Shown: one piece after another, positions 38,250 to 50,620 of the stretch
How positions within the stretch are numbered: the first letter of the stretch is position 1
Layout: each line of letters opens with the position of its first letter
Source: Paramecium sonneborni
Lineage: Eukaryota > Ciliophora > Oligohymenophorea > Peniculida > Parameciidae
Assembly: GCA_905182985.1 (NCBI GenBank)
Contig: CAJJDN010000003.1
Coordinates: 259,163 to 323,162, forward strand
Reading direction: 5' to 3'
DNA: 64,000 bases
Notes under the pieces: model-generated
Database searches by the model: none
What the model saw: only the letters and a program-made list of their open reading frames with translations
What the model was told of the DNA's origin: nothing
Made by a program: the position numbers and the translations under genes

Positions 38250-38908
38250 TCATACAAAAACTTTAAAAGCTCCTTTATTCTTAAAAAACAGATAAACAAA
38301 ATCTGAATAGATAATAACTGCTAATGTTCCTCCGAAAATTGTAGTTGAACACCACCAACCAGCATGAAATACTCTACAATACCAACTTATAACATAAAGC
38401 CCTCTATACACACCTAAACATAATACATAATATCCTGCTAAATTCTCGACATCTTAAATTTTCTACATTAAATTCATTTATGGTAAAATTGCTAAGGCTT
38501 CTAACCAAATTGAAAATGATTAGCATATTTACGTTAATGAAGTTCCTGTATGAAAAATTAATGTCAGAACAATCGCTGTTGGGTATATGTAATTATAGAA
38601 TTAAGAATAATCTTATTCTTTTTAATATGTCTAATTTTACAAATATTTTATACTAAACTAAATGGTTTTTAAAATCTTATTGTATAAATTAAAAGAGCTG
38701 TGAATGTTAAGTAAAATATTCTTAGCACATAATCTATAATTTCAAAATGAATGTTTAAATCACAAAATCTTGTTAAAAATACTAGCAGGTATATTTCTTG
38801 AGTTTTATAAGATATCCCTAAGCAACTTCTAGTTTTTTTTATTTTATAATAGAGCAACACAAATGAAAGAAAATGAATAAGTTCTGCTAAAATTAGAAAT
38901 TTATTCAT
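38250..38908 (-). CDS. ERD2: KDEL receptor (ER lumen protein retaining receptor)
   Basis: Seven-transmembrane Golgi receptor that returns escaped ER proteins carrying a C-terminal KDEL-like signal. 211 residues after removing one 23-nt intron (GTATAAAA...AAATTAG), which matches the family length. Diagnostic segments: GISYKTQEIYLLVFLTRFCD near the N-terminus, then TYQKEQD in place of the usual TYD loop, SFSIWLEALAILPQ, GYYVLCLGVYRGLYVISW and the last membrane spans ending in a short cytosolic tail. Every expected family block is in order. Convergent with the PHD gene, with about 93 bp between stops. Confidence 0.96.
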
Positions 38909-39881
38909 TTTAATTATTATATTTTAAAATAATTCTGTTTTTCATTTTTTTTGTTTATGTATAATCTCTTGATAAATTAATCCATTTTATTAATGATTGA
39001 GAAATCATAATTCCAAAGAAATTTTCGATCACTGATCAAAACTATTATACTTATCCTAGAAGATTTGACTTTGAAATTAATCTATTAACGATAGGATTAT
39101 AATATTTTCTTTATAACTCTTAATATTGTTTTTTATAAATAAAAGCTTAAATTAAATTCTAATTATAATTTCATCATTATTATGCTTATTTTTAAGTATT
39201 AAAGAAGTATATCATTTATAAATATTTGAGGTTACTAAAATAAAAAAATTTGATACCAATTTAGAATATATTTTTCGTTTAAAGAATTTCAAAATTAAAT
39301 TTAAAAACCTCTAATTAGTATGTAGAAATGATTCTTCAAGAAATAGTAAATTTTATTAATCAAAAGCAAATGCTAACAAAATTAAATGTTTTTTCTTTAT
39401 ATTAGTGTCTTATATCTATACATTATAGAAAAAGCTAATGAAAACTTTGTTAGAAAATGACTTTATTTCATTATAATAGATGAATTCGATTTTATTCTAT
39501 TAAAAAGTTTAAATAACTTGAGGAATTTTTAATTGTGCAAATACAAACTGACCTTAAGTTTTAGATGAAATTTGATATTTTTTATATTTAAGTATTCATA
39601 ATTGAAAGAGAAACTAGTATTATAGATATTTCCAAGGGTTGGAATAATTTGAATTTATATAAGATATTCTGTAAAATGATATGAGAGAACTTTTTAAGGA
39701 TGTTTTTATGTATTGATTAATGAAAGATAGATGTTTAATATTTTTTATGAATAATTGAAATTTGAGAGCCATTTGAAAATAGAAACCTACTTTATGTTAA
39801 TTATAGTACAAAAAATATGTTGAACTTTTGATATGATTAATTTATATATTTATAAAACTTAAATTTATAAAATTTAAAAGC
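38909..39881. other. Gene-poor region, one possible small gene
   Basis: Upstream of the KDEL receptor (-) and the next kinase (+). A frame from ATG 39328 (MILQEIVNFINQKQML...) runs about 37 codons, and another around 39470-39545 gives a leucine-rich segment (LKSLNNLRNFQ). They may be exons of an orphan gene but I could not join them. Otherwise very AT-rich sequence with no recognisable feature. Confidence 0.35.
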
Positions 39882-41082
39882 ATGTATCAATGTGTTTTAA
39901 ATTATACAATCAATAAAAGCATTTTGTTAGGAAAAGGTGGATTTGGAAGTGTTTACTTGGCTTAAAATGAATTAAATCAAGAGTTTGCTTGTAAAATAAT
40001 GTAAAAGTCTTAAGATAAGTAGATCATTATAATCAAATCAAAACAACTACAGAAAGCTTAAATAATTAGTTGATAGAGAATTATCAATAATGAGTACGTT
40101 AGACAATTAGAATATAGTTAAAATGGCTCATTCTTATTTTGATGGCAAAAATATCTACATTTTTATGGAGTATTGTAATGGAGGGAATCTTAAGAAAAAA
40201 ATAAGAGAACTCTAATCAATATACCCATGTCCAAAGTTTTATAAATAGAAATATGAAAAATTGGCTTAAGAGGTATTTTGGGATATTATTGACTCTTTAA
40301 ATTATTTATATACAAAGAACATCATTCATAGAGATATAAAGCTGGAGAATGTATTAATCCATGATGGTAAATATAAGTTATCAGATTTTGGATTATCTAA
40401 ATTTTTGAGTGATATTGATGAAGTAAATATTTAAATATAATAATTACAGGAACCTATGAGTAGTATTTTAGGAACTCCGTGTTATTAATCTCCTTAATTA
40501 CTTAGACAATAAGTTTATTCACCAAAAACTGATATTTGGTCTCTAGGGGTTTTATTATATGAATTGTTAAAAGGAGGGGAATTACCTTTTAGAGGATTTA
40601 ATACTTAAGATTTATTAAAAGATATTGAAACTAAATTAAAAAGTAATTTATTATTCTAAATAACAGCTAACTACATTTAAAATCAATTGTTGTCAGTAGA
40701 AAATAAACTGCTTTAGTATTTAGTTTCAAAGATGCTTGTGATAGATGAAGAATCTAGATTAAGTCTGAAGGATCTATTAATTAAAGTCAATTAATTTAGA
40801 ATCAATGCCTAATTAATGTAAAAAGAGAATATTACAGCAACTGAGACTAGATGTAAACCCTATAAGCCAGAAAAGATAACATCTAAAAAAACATCATAAT
40901 CAAATTAAGAAATAAACAACAAATAATCTATTCCCATACGATTTATTTAAACATATAAAGAAAAAAAAATAGAGGCCACATTCATCTCAAAAATATTAGA
41001 TGATAAATTGTCTTCAAATATTTTAATTCTTCTTGCACTAATACTATTCATTGCTTTGATGTAAATATCTAATAAGATTTGA
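39882..41082 (+). CDS. Protein kinase with C-terminal membrane anchor
   Basis: 379 residues after introns of 34 nt (near 40018) and 27 nt (near 40423). Full active-site set: LGKGGFGSVYLA glycine loop, FACKIM lysine, HRDIKLENVL catalytic loop, SDFGLSK, GTPCYQSPQL activation segment and DIWSLGVLLYELL. The C-lobe is followed by a basic linker and a hydrophobic segment (NILILLALILFIALM) four residues from the end, so it looks tail-anchored, with the kinase facing the cytosol. Substrates are unknown. The family resembles CAMK/NEK-like kinases, which are numerous in ciliates; no CaM-binding or polo-box segment is visible. Confidence 0.88.
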
Positions 41083-42113
41083 AAATTATATAAATTATTT
41101 TTAAAATATAATTTTATTTTAAACTATTCAATTTGTGCCAAAATTTAAATAATGTGGACAAAATATCACTAGAGTTGTGCAAAAAAAGAAAATATTAAAA
41201 ATTATTATAAATATTTAAAATTTAGAGATAAAAATAAAAATTATAGTTAATCTCACAACTATAATAAATTAGTAGTAATAAAATTTCATTTAAAATAACA
41301 ATCTAATATAGACATTAGTGTTAAAAATTTTAAGATTTTGTGAATAAACAAAAATTTGATAAGATTGAGATCATGAAATAAATACAAAAATATAATTAAA
41401 ATTTTATATTGAATTATATATATGAAATATTTTTTTAGTACTATTTTATGAAAAAAAAACTTGTAATTAGTAAAGAATACATGATAATTTTATGTATTTT
41501 AAAATCCTTAGAATTAGTCTTTATCATAATAAAATAAATTATGGATGGGATGAGAATATGATAATTTAGAATAAAATTAGCGATTTATCTTTATTTTTAA
41601 AATAAACAAGCTAAGCTATATTATATTTACTAATGATGTTTAATATATAATATAAAATAGCTTTAAAATTATACGCTAAAATTAAACTATCATCTATTAT
41701 TATATAATTTGTATAAAATTAATATTATTAATGAAGATAATTTTTAATGAGTTAATACTGAAATTCAATAATATTAGTGAATTGAAAATAAAACTCATTA
41801 AAATTTAAATCAGTGCTTAAAGAAATTAATATTGAGAAATTATATTTTGAATATCTGATGAAGATTTTAATATAATATGATGATTAGTAAATAATTCTAC
41901 AAAAATGAGAAGTAGCTTAATAAATATTAAAAATAAATAAGGATAATTAAATTATAACTTCATATAAACTTATATATATTGTTTATAAAAATAATTTTCT
42001 AATATTCTAAATATGTTGTTGAAATAAAAAGAAATGGTATTTTTGAATATTTGAAGATTATATTGAAATTTATTAGTAATAAAATTTTATTTTAAATTAT
42101 TTGTCATAAAAAA
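41083..42113. other. Gene-poor AT-rich region
   Basis: About 1 kb with no credible gene on either strand; frames are short and hold many TGA codons. From 41417 it is repeated after the N (to 43259). It should contain the OSBP-gene promoter. Confidence 0.5.
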
Positions 42114-43707
42114 ATGCTTAGTTGGTTCAAAAAAAAGAAGCCTGAAACAAATTAACCATAATAAGAGGAAAAAGATGAGAGTGATTTTGTTGAGGTAAAA
42201 ATGTAAAATATGAATAGGATGATACATAAGTTGTTACAAATGAGGATAAAGAATTAGAGGAGAAAGGATTTGATCCGATAAGTTAAGTTTAAGAATAAGA
42301 CAAAGAGAATGAAGGAATTGCTGATCCTGATAAATTGGATTATATTGGTTATTTGGATATATCAGTAGATGAAATGCTTTAATTGGTACTCAATTTTAAG
42401 AATTTTCCGAATGATGATGAAATTCGTCATGTTGAAGGATATGAAAAAGGAGGAAGAATTTGTGCTGATAAAAAAGTAGTAAGTAAAGCAAGAAGTGTTG
42501 GAAAAGAAATGGTTAAGTAAATAGGTAAGAAAATATTATCAGGATCACTAAATCTTACTAANTATATATGAAATATTTTTTTAGTACTATTTTATGAAAA
42601 AAAAACTTGTAATTAGTAAAGAATACATGATAATTTTATGTATTTTAAAATCCTTAGAATTAGTCTTTATCATAATAAAATAAATTATGGATGGGATGAG
42701 AATATGATAATTTAGAATAAAATTAGCGATTTATCTTTATTTTTAAAATAAACAAGCTAAGCTATATTATATTTACTAATGATGTTTAATATATAATATA
42801 AAATAGCTTTAAAATTATACGCTAAAATTAAACTATCATCTATTATTATATAATTTGTATAAAATTAATATTATTAATGAAGATAATTTTTAATGAGTTA
42901 ATACTGAAATTCAATAATATTAGTGAATTGAAAATAAAACTCATTAAAATTTAAATCAGTGCTTAAAGAAATTAATATTGAGAAATTATATTTTGAATAT
43001 CTGATGAAGATTTTAATATAATATGATGATTAGTAAATAATTCTACAAAAATGAGAAGTAGCTTAATAAATATTAAAAATAAATAAGGATAATTAAATTA
43101 TAACTTCATATAAACTTATATATATTGTTTATAAAAATAATTTTCTAATATTCTAAATATGTTGTTGAAATAAAAAGAAATGGTATTTTTGAATATTTGA
43201 AGATTATATTGAAATTTATTAGTAATAAAATTTTATTTTAAATTATTTGTCATAAAAAAATGCTTAGTTGGTTCAAAAAAAAGAAGCCTGAAACAAATTA
43301 ACCATAATAAGAGGAAAAAGATGAGAGTGATTTTGTTGAGGTAAAAATGTAAAATATGAATAGGATGATACATAAGTTGTTACAAATGAGGATAAAGAAT
43401 TAGAGGAGAAAGGATTTGATCCGATAAGTTAAGTTTAAGAATAAGACAAAGAGAATGAAGGAATTGCTGATCCTGATAAATTGGATTATATTGGTTATTT
43501 GGATATATCAGTAGATGAAATGCTTTAATTGGTACTCAATTTTAAGAATTTTCCGAATGATGATGAAATTCGTCATGTTGAAGGATATGAAAAAGGAGGA
43601 AGAATTTGTGCTGATAAAAAAGTAGTAAGTAAAGCAAGAAGTGTTGGAAAAGAAATGGTTAAGTAAATAGGTAAGAAAATATTATCAGGATCACTAAATC
43701 TTACTAA
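41417..43707. repeat. Exact 1,145-bp direct repeat around N at 42562 (assembly overlap)
   Basis: Copy 1 is 41417-42561 and copy 2 is 42563-43707. The N falls in the middle of the oxysterol-binding gene, which is complete only from copy 2. Confidence 0.93.
42114..42561 (+). pseudogene. Artefactual truncated copy of OSBP-related gene 5' end
   Basis: Same as 43260-43707 and interrupted by the N. Not a real paralogue. Confidence 0.85.
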
Positions 43708-44661
43708 AGTAAGTTTTCCTATTAGAGTTATGATTCCTAAAACTGCATTGGAAACAGCTGTTCATGGAAGTAATAAATTTAATTATCTTAGCTTCAATAT
43801 TTCCTTTATATATTACAAAAGCAACGATGACTCCAGACTTTTTAGAAAGATTTAAATTAGTTATTACAGCAACATTATCTTCATTTTTTTGGACCAATAC
43901 ATTTTTAAAACCTGTATGATTAATATTGATTTAGCTTAATCCAATATTAGGAGAAACTTTATAAGCATCATATAATGATGGAACATAAATATATTGTGAA
44001 TAAATTATGCATCATCCCCCTGTAAGTTACTTTTTAGTTTATGGACCTAATAAGAAATATAAATATTATGGATATTATTTGGTTGAAGGAAGAGCAGGAT
44101 TAAATTCAGTGACAGTATACTAATTAAATTCTATATTAGATTATTAATAAAGGAAGGAGATCAATTGAATTTAATGATGGTTAAAAGATTGATTTTGATT
44201 TCCCGAATGAACTTTATAGTGGAACTTTTTTTGGATAATTGAGATAAGAATCTATCAACAAAATTACATTTTAAGATAAAGCAAATGGTCTATCATGCAT
44301 TATTGATATAGGAAAAGTTAAAAAGAAGTAATTTTTATTGTTTCAATTTAGAACTTCTGATTACTTCCAAGCTGATATTACATGTAAAGGATAAAAAATT
44401 TCAACTGTATTTGGAACATATATAGGTTTCATTAATTTTGATAATGTGAGATATTGGGATTATAGATATGTTGTTCCATTCAAAATTAAGATGGAAAAAC
44501 AACCACTCGAAAGTGATCACAAGAATAGATCTGATTTATAATCTTTAAAAGCAGGTGATATTCCTATGGCTTAAAAAAATAAAGAAGTTCTTGAAAATAT
44601 ATAAAGAAATGACAGAAAACTTAGAGAACAATATGAAAAATAAAAGAAATAGAAAAAATGA
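43260..44661 (+). CDS. Oxysterol-binding-protein-related lipid transfer protein
   Basis: OSBP/ORP lipid transporter of 436 residues after introns of 23, 22, 21 and 25 nt. No PH domain: an acidic N-terminus leads straight to the ORD domain. Core features: LNPILGETLQASYNDG, then CEQIMHHPPVSYF, the ORP signature EQxSHHPP with Met in place of Ser, YYLVEGRAG, and later YSGTFFGQ and the C-terminal charged helix RNDRKLREQYEK. ORPs move sterols or phosphatidylserine against PI4P at membrane contact sites; the double His of the motif contacts PI4P and is kept here. The short form without PH resembles yeast Osh4-like proteins. Convergent with the next gene, 135 bp between stops. Confidence 0.92.
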
Positions 44662-44796
44662 ATTCAAAGTTAGTGTTAAAATATAATAAAATTTATTAAT
44701 CTTTCTAATTATAGATATTACTATAACTATAATAACTAAAAATTAATCTTTAAATTTCAATATTATATATTACATATCATTATTTATTAATATTAT

Positions 44797-45690
44797 TCAA
44801 AAGACTCCTTCAAATACATCTTCAGTTATTGTAATAACTGATTAAGCTAATCCTGCTACACTAAATCTTGATTCATTTGCTGCTTTTTTCCTTATTAAAT
44901 TTATAAGGTGATGAACATGTAATATAGATTCATCACTTAAATTTATTGAAGATACTATAAATAACAGTAATTCCATAGACCGATCACTCATTTGAACTTT
45001 AAAAATTTAATCTTATACACCATGATATTCAAGAAGTTTTAATTCTTAACTTGTGTATGTTGATCCACAGAAAATGTATCCTAATCTTATTGCTTATTTT
45101 AGAATCACTTAATCCATTTAATTGAGGTAAATTAAAAATAATTCAAGTAACATTTAATGAATTTCCAATAAATTTGTTTGTGTTATTTCTTTAATGATTT
45201 AATACTGTTTTCTTTTTTTATCATTATGAAAAAGCTGTTCATATTTATTTTTCATTATAGGCAAACTTTCTAAAGATAAATGAGTTTCACTTTATTTATT
45301 TATGAAATCCAAATATTCATTATAGATGGCTAATAATAAAACAGATACAATTTCTTCTCCATTGAGTATATTTAATGAAATTAGACTAGGAATAACACTA
45401 ATAACTAAAACATCAGCTTTATATTATTTCCATTTTTAGGATTATTTTACAATTGTAAATAATACACTATAGAATTATTTATCGTTATCCACAAGTTTTT
45501 AAGTAATTAATAAACTAATTCTTTGACTATTTTTCATTAAAGATTGGATTAATTATCCTTAGGTTCTCAAAATAATTAAATTGAAAATTACCTAAATTCC
45601 TGCCAGAAGTTCTTTTAAATCACCATCTTAAGGTTGATAATTTAGTTCTTGCATTCTTTTTATAATTGCAAAGGTTTTATCTTCTTACAT
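44797..45690 (-). CDS. Possible hyccin (FAM126)-like protein
   Basis: Intron-free, 297 residues, helical throughout. The segment VLVISVIPSLISL followed by EEIVSVLLLAIYNEYLDF resembles the hyccin pattern in which an outer helix pair precedes a LLLGIYNLE-like motif, and the C-terminal helices (SILHVHHLINLIRKKAA, SRFSVAGLAQSVITITEDVF) fit an all-helical fold. Hyccin is a subunit of the plasma-membrane PI4-kinase III alpha complex with TTC7 and EFR3. The match is by eye and weak; an unrelated helical protein is possible. The gene itself is well supported by a clean 298-codon frame. Confidence 0.7.
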
Positions 45691-46178
45691 TTTAAATATA
45701 AAAATTATAAATTTAATTAATTTTTCCATTCTAAAATAGTTAGTCTCTGCTCAAACAATACTTAAATACAGTCTCTGGATTTGAATTAAATTTTGACTGT
45801 TTTTAATTTAACCATTGCAATTATTTTAATTTTAGTTGATCAGTTTGCATGATTATTATTAGATAAATTACATAATGGCATATTATTTTATAAATTAAAA
45901 TAGGTAAAATAACTTATCTTAGGCTTCAAAATATTTGAATTTGCTTTTATTTCGATATATAATTTAATTTAATCATTTATGAAAAATTATATATATTATT
46001 GTCAATTAAAAGATTAAAAATAATATTTTTTAAGTAATAATCTGAAAATTTTAAATAATCTTAGACTGAATATACTATTAGATTAAAATAAAAAAAATAA
46101 TCAAATATATTAAACTTAAAAAATATGAATTTGTTTTGTTTGAGTTTCTAAGTTTGTTTATTAATAAATTTATTTAAA
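45691..46178. other. Intergenic, divergent promoter region
   Basis: About 490 bp of AT-rich DNA between divergent genes. No gene or repeat seen. Confidence 0.55.
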
Positions 46179-47051
46179 ATGATAAATAATTAAGTTTTGG
46201 AAAAATTAGATGAAAAGAAGGAAAAAAATATATAATAAGTAGGATAAGAGAAAGAATTAATTCAAAAAAACTTCAAAATTAAAAGTGAAAAAACAATTTC
46301 TGCACATAATAAAAATTCACTCAAAGATTTAATTTAGACTTTAACTAAGTTTCTTTAATAATTAGAACAAAATATATAAGCACTAGTTTAAGGGGTTTAT
46401 TAATGCAGAATAGAATAATAAATGTAATAACGTATAATAGAATTAATTGAAAAATTTAATAATAAATGTAATTCTCTTAAGTAAAGTTTTTAAAAGAGTG
46501 GATAAAAGCTGAGTTCTGGCAACCCAACATAATAAAATCATGACGACGACGATGATTTAATAGAATTTGAGAGTTCTGATTAAGAAAAGTCTTTAATAGG
46601 ATAGAATAATATAGTAGATAATTAATAAATTGTGGGTTTAATTTAAATTTAAGATAATTAGAATGAAAATTTTATTAATGCAAAAAAGGAGAAATGCATC
46701 ATAAATCATAAATAAATTAAAAATTTTTAAAGCGATTATTAATAAATAATTCAAGCTTACCTTGAATAGTAACTGAAGAATAATAAACAATCCATCAAAT
46801 GTATGTGCAATTAAAATATTAAGTTTAAAGACTTAAATATTTCTAATTAAAATTTGTTTGAAATGATCCAAAACTAATAGTTGGTAACAATTTTTAATCA
46901 ATTTAACCAAATGGTACTGAAATGTACAAATAGCTTTTGTAGTTTTAAGTGTTTTGAGTAAAAAAGTAATAATACATAAGACTAGATGATGAGGTAATAA
47001 TATTATTGTCCAGCTTGTAATTAAAATTCAATATTAGGGATGATGAATTGA
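46179..47051 (+). CDS. Gln/Lys-rich protein with C-terminal Cys cluster
   Basis: Intron-free, 290 residues, many Gln codons as TAA/TAG. The first 220 residues are charged and low in complexity, with an acidic patch (HDDDDDLIEFESSD). The last 60 residues carry CMCN, then MVLKCTNSFCSFKCFEQ and YCPACNQNS: paired cysteines at zinc-binding spacing, like a degenerate RING/SP-RING or zinc ribbon. SP-RING SUMO ligases have a similar C-terminal YCPxC, but the histidine expected there is absent. No firm family. Confidence 0.68.
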
Positions 47052-48014
47052 TATTAATTAAAATTATATGTGAGAGCAAATCTATTTTCAATTTTCTTTT
47101 TTTCATTTAAATAATCAAATTTATAAAATTATAATAAGTCAATTCTATTAAGATTACAGTTTGAATAATTTTAATCATTTCCTTTATTAATGGAGAATGT
47201 ATTTTATAAAATAAAAAAAGCTTATTATTTTCATATTGTTTACTAGCTATTAAATGGTTGATAGAAAGAAGATATAAAAAGTTAAGGCTACTTTATTATC
47301 CTTTAGATTACAATAACAAATTTTTAATATTTACAAGATCTCAGTTTATTAGCCCTTTCGTTTACTAATTAAATTGTTAGTTAAAATAGTAGAATTTCTA
47401 TTAAATTCTTAAAAATAAAAATTGTTTAAGCTTTCTTTATTATTAAGAGCAGAGTTTAATCTTTTTTTCATTATAAGTTGATTCTATTGGATAGTAATGT
47501 TATAAAAAAGAACTGAAATTTGAATGATATATTTTTCAAAGATTTATTATAAAATTCTATCAAAATTCAAGCAACTTAAACAAAAAGGATAATTCTAATT
47601 ATAAGGTATAAGATTATAAAAATTATTAAATTTCATCTTCTTTTAGTACTCATTAATTATTGGATATTTAGATTTTTTTATACTAATAATAGTAGGATAA
47701 GACTAAATTTACTTTGCAAGAATGTAGAAATAATAAATAAATCTGCTAAGGTTATTTTAAATGGTAATACCTATAGAATTGATGGATTTATCAGCGATTA
47801 ATATTGTTTGTGAATAATGAAATTTAATTATTAATTTATTTAAAATATTTAAATAAAATATCTGGAAACACTAAGAGAATGAAATTGTTCAGATCAAGAC
47901 TCATAGTGTTGATATTAAACTTATAAATTAATGATGAAATATTATACATTACTTATGATAAAGTGATGAATGATCCGTTCGCTGATATAAATATATATTT
48001 TTAAAATTTATTAA
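47052..48014. other. Gene-poor region with one unassigned open frame
   Basis: A plus-strand frame without TGA from about 47170 to 47526 reads KWLIERRYKKLRLLYYPLDY and onward, about 119 codons, with a protein-like composition but no start in context and no known family. A further short frame (ILNGNTYRIDGFIS) lies near 47757. They may be exons of one orphan gene or remnants. The rest is AT-rich intergenic DNA. Confidence 0.3.
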
Positions 48015-48361
48015 ATGCCCAAAGACGCTAGAGGAAAAAATAGAAAATGGGGAAATCATAAGGATAGACAATTCGAATAAATAAATGAGGGTGAATTGAT
48101 AGAATAATTGAGAAATCAAGGAGAGGAAGATGAAGATGATAATGAAGAAGTTTAATAAGAAGATCAACCTTAAAAAGTTGAATAAAAAGGAGAAGCATAA
48201 GAAGAGTAATAATAAGAAAAAAAGAAGAAAAAGAAAAAGTACACTTAATTTAAAACTTAATTAGAAGAGTGATTGCAGAAGGAGTACCAAAACCAAAAAA
48301 ATAAAAGAGAAATCTTGATATGCCAGAATCAGATGAAGAAGATGAGTCATAATATTATTGA
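48015..48361 (+). CDS. Small acidic/basic protein, PDAP1-like N-terminus
   Basis: 106 residues after removal of a 26-nt intron (GTACACTT...TTAG). Begins MPKDARGKNRKWGNHKDRQF, then a long Glu/Asp/Gln stretch, a Lys run, and, after the intron, a basic motif (RVIAEGVPKPKKQKR) and an acidic tail (SDEEDESQYY). The N-terminus recalls the 28-kDa heat- and acid-stable phosphoprotein (PDAP1), but the conserved C-terminal helix of that family is missing. Function unknown; probably intrinsically disordered. Confidence 0.65.
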
Positions 48362-48584
48362 TGTAATATATAGATGATTAATATTATACACAATTAATTT
48401 GCCGCATAAATATTATTTAAGAGCATAATTTTTAAGAAGGAATCAATTAAAATATTCTAAAATTAATTATTTATATTTGATTAAATAATAGTATTTATTA
48501 TTCAAATTAAGTATAGATTTATATTTAGTTGTATAAAATTCACCAAAATGAATAAAAGTATATAAATATATGTGAATGGATTAT

Positions 48585-50511
48585 TCATTCAAAAAATACT
48601 TCATATGCTCTCATCACTCTTTGATACATGGTTCTATACATTATTTAATCTTCTGAATAATTCTTCTTTCTTAATTCAAAAAAAGCTGTATAATTAACTA
48701 AAGTAGAATCAGTATGTGAAAATACTGAATCAAGAGTTAATAAAATAAATAGATCATCAATAAGAACTAGAGTTGGTAAAACTTTATGTAATGAATCTAG
48801 ATTATTTCTAATTTTCACTATTTCTGGAAATAGTAATCTAGCTAATCCTAAACTTAGATCATAAAGAACTTTAAAAAAATTCTTATTACACTCAAAATTA
48901 GAACTCATGAATTCTTTATTAACATTTAATCTTTAAAATGCCTTTTCATTCATTTATTAAAACTATTATAATTATGCTTATGATGCATTATAAACATATT
49001 ATTAAGTAATATGAAGTTCTTTTTCAAGAGCTTTTTTTATTTTTTCTCTATCTTACCCTTCAGTAAGAAAGTTTTCCCAATCTGTGTCATTTACACCAAT
49101 TGGATTAATTAAGTCTTAACAAAAATAATATTTAAAACTTTTATTCACTTCCATCCATTCCATTAATCCTCTATTAATAATAAGTTCAAATTTATTTAAT
49201 CCAAATCTTAAAGATTTTAAATGATCAGAAATATCAACTTTACTTTTTTCAAATATTAATTTATTAGCTAAACTCAATTCATATTCTTTAAGTCTTTAAG
49301 ATAGTAATCTTAAGAACATACATTTTCCTTTTTCAAAAGTAAGTCTGCTAATTAATTTAGAGAAGATTTCTTCATTTTTTCTTTATTTTTCAGCTTAATC
49401 AATAACAACAGGGGCATTTTCTTAGAATTTTTCAATATATTATTCTGAATTTTCAATCATTTCAAAATCAAAATCATCAATTTTAGTATCATCAATTTTA
49501 TCATCATTAATATCAGCAGTATCATCTTATGGTTCATGATATTCAAATATATTTAATCCCATTTCTTTTAACAATTTATTTTGAAATAAAGGGCATGCAA
49601 ATAAATCATTCCAATCAATTCTATCTTCTTCTCTATATCTCATCATTTATACTATGATTTATTATAATGGTTAAGAAACTTACATACCAGCTTTCGGAAA
49701 TTCAATAAAATCTCTCTTCATTAATTCCATGAGTTTTATTTCACTTGCATAAAATTCTTTATATGGATATTTCTTGAAACACATAAAGTATAGAGTTGCT
49801 CCTAAACTCCAAATATCACATTTGTCAGTATAATCACCTAAATTTTTGTAAAGTAGATACCTAATATAACTTAAGGAGCAATAGTTGCTCTAGTTCCTAG
49901 ATAGGAATGTAATTAAGCTTTTGAATTATGTTATTTGGCAAATCCAAAATCAGCAATTTTTAAGACTCCTTTTCGAATAAGTATATTTTCAGGCTTTACA
50001 TCTCTATGTATGACTTTTTTACTTCTCAGATATTTAAATCCATTCAAAATTTCTCCAAACTTATATCTGATCTCAGGTTCAGTTATATCTTTATTTTCTT
50101 TAATAAATTCAGAAAGTGACTAAGATCATTAAAGAATATATTTATACTATACCTTTTCATTGCATAATTCCATAACCATATAAATGACATTCTATAATTT
50201 TTTAACATCATATAATCTAACAATATTTGGATGTTTCAATAATTTTAAAGCGCAAATCTCTTTTCTAACAGCATCTAAAGTCATTTTTTCTCTATCACTC
50301 ATTAATGCCATATTTTCAGGTAGCTCCATCTTCTTAATTGCACATTCCTTATCATTTTCTTTATTTTATCTATGAACATTAAAAATAAGTATAAATACGC
50401 TTAAATATTGAATCCTCTATAGACTTTACCAAATGCACCTTCACCAATTACATCATCAGGATTATAAAAATACTTATCCAATAGTATATAGTTTTTGCCA
50501 TTCAATTCCAT
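48585..50511 (-). CDS. ULK/ATG1-like serine/threonine kinase
   Basis: About 600-613 residues after introns of 29, 33 and 23 nt (a fourth in-phase 36-nt intron near 49651-49686 is likely). Kinase domain: [52 protein letters not shown] and [13 protein letters not shown], all consistent with activity. IADFGFAK is typical of ULK/ATG1 kinases. The C-terminal 300 residues are helical: an acidic linker ([20 protein letters not shown]), then several amphipathic helices ending [10 protein letters not shown], in the position of an EAT/MIT-like tail. Together with 28839-30653 it gives two related kinases in this window, about 20 kb apart. Divergent from the next gene with 109 bp between. Confidence 0.87.
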
Positions 50512-50620
50512 AGTCTATAATTTTTAGGATTTGCTTTTAGATTTCTCATTACCTGATTATTATTAATTTGACATTTATATTTTTAACAATCAAATGTACG
50601 ATCATCCCTAAACAGGTTTA

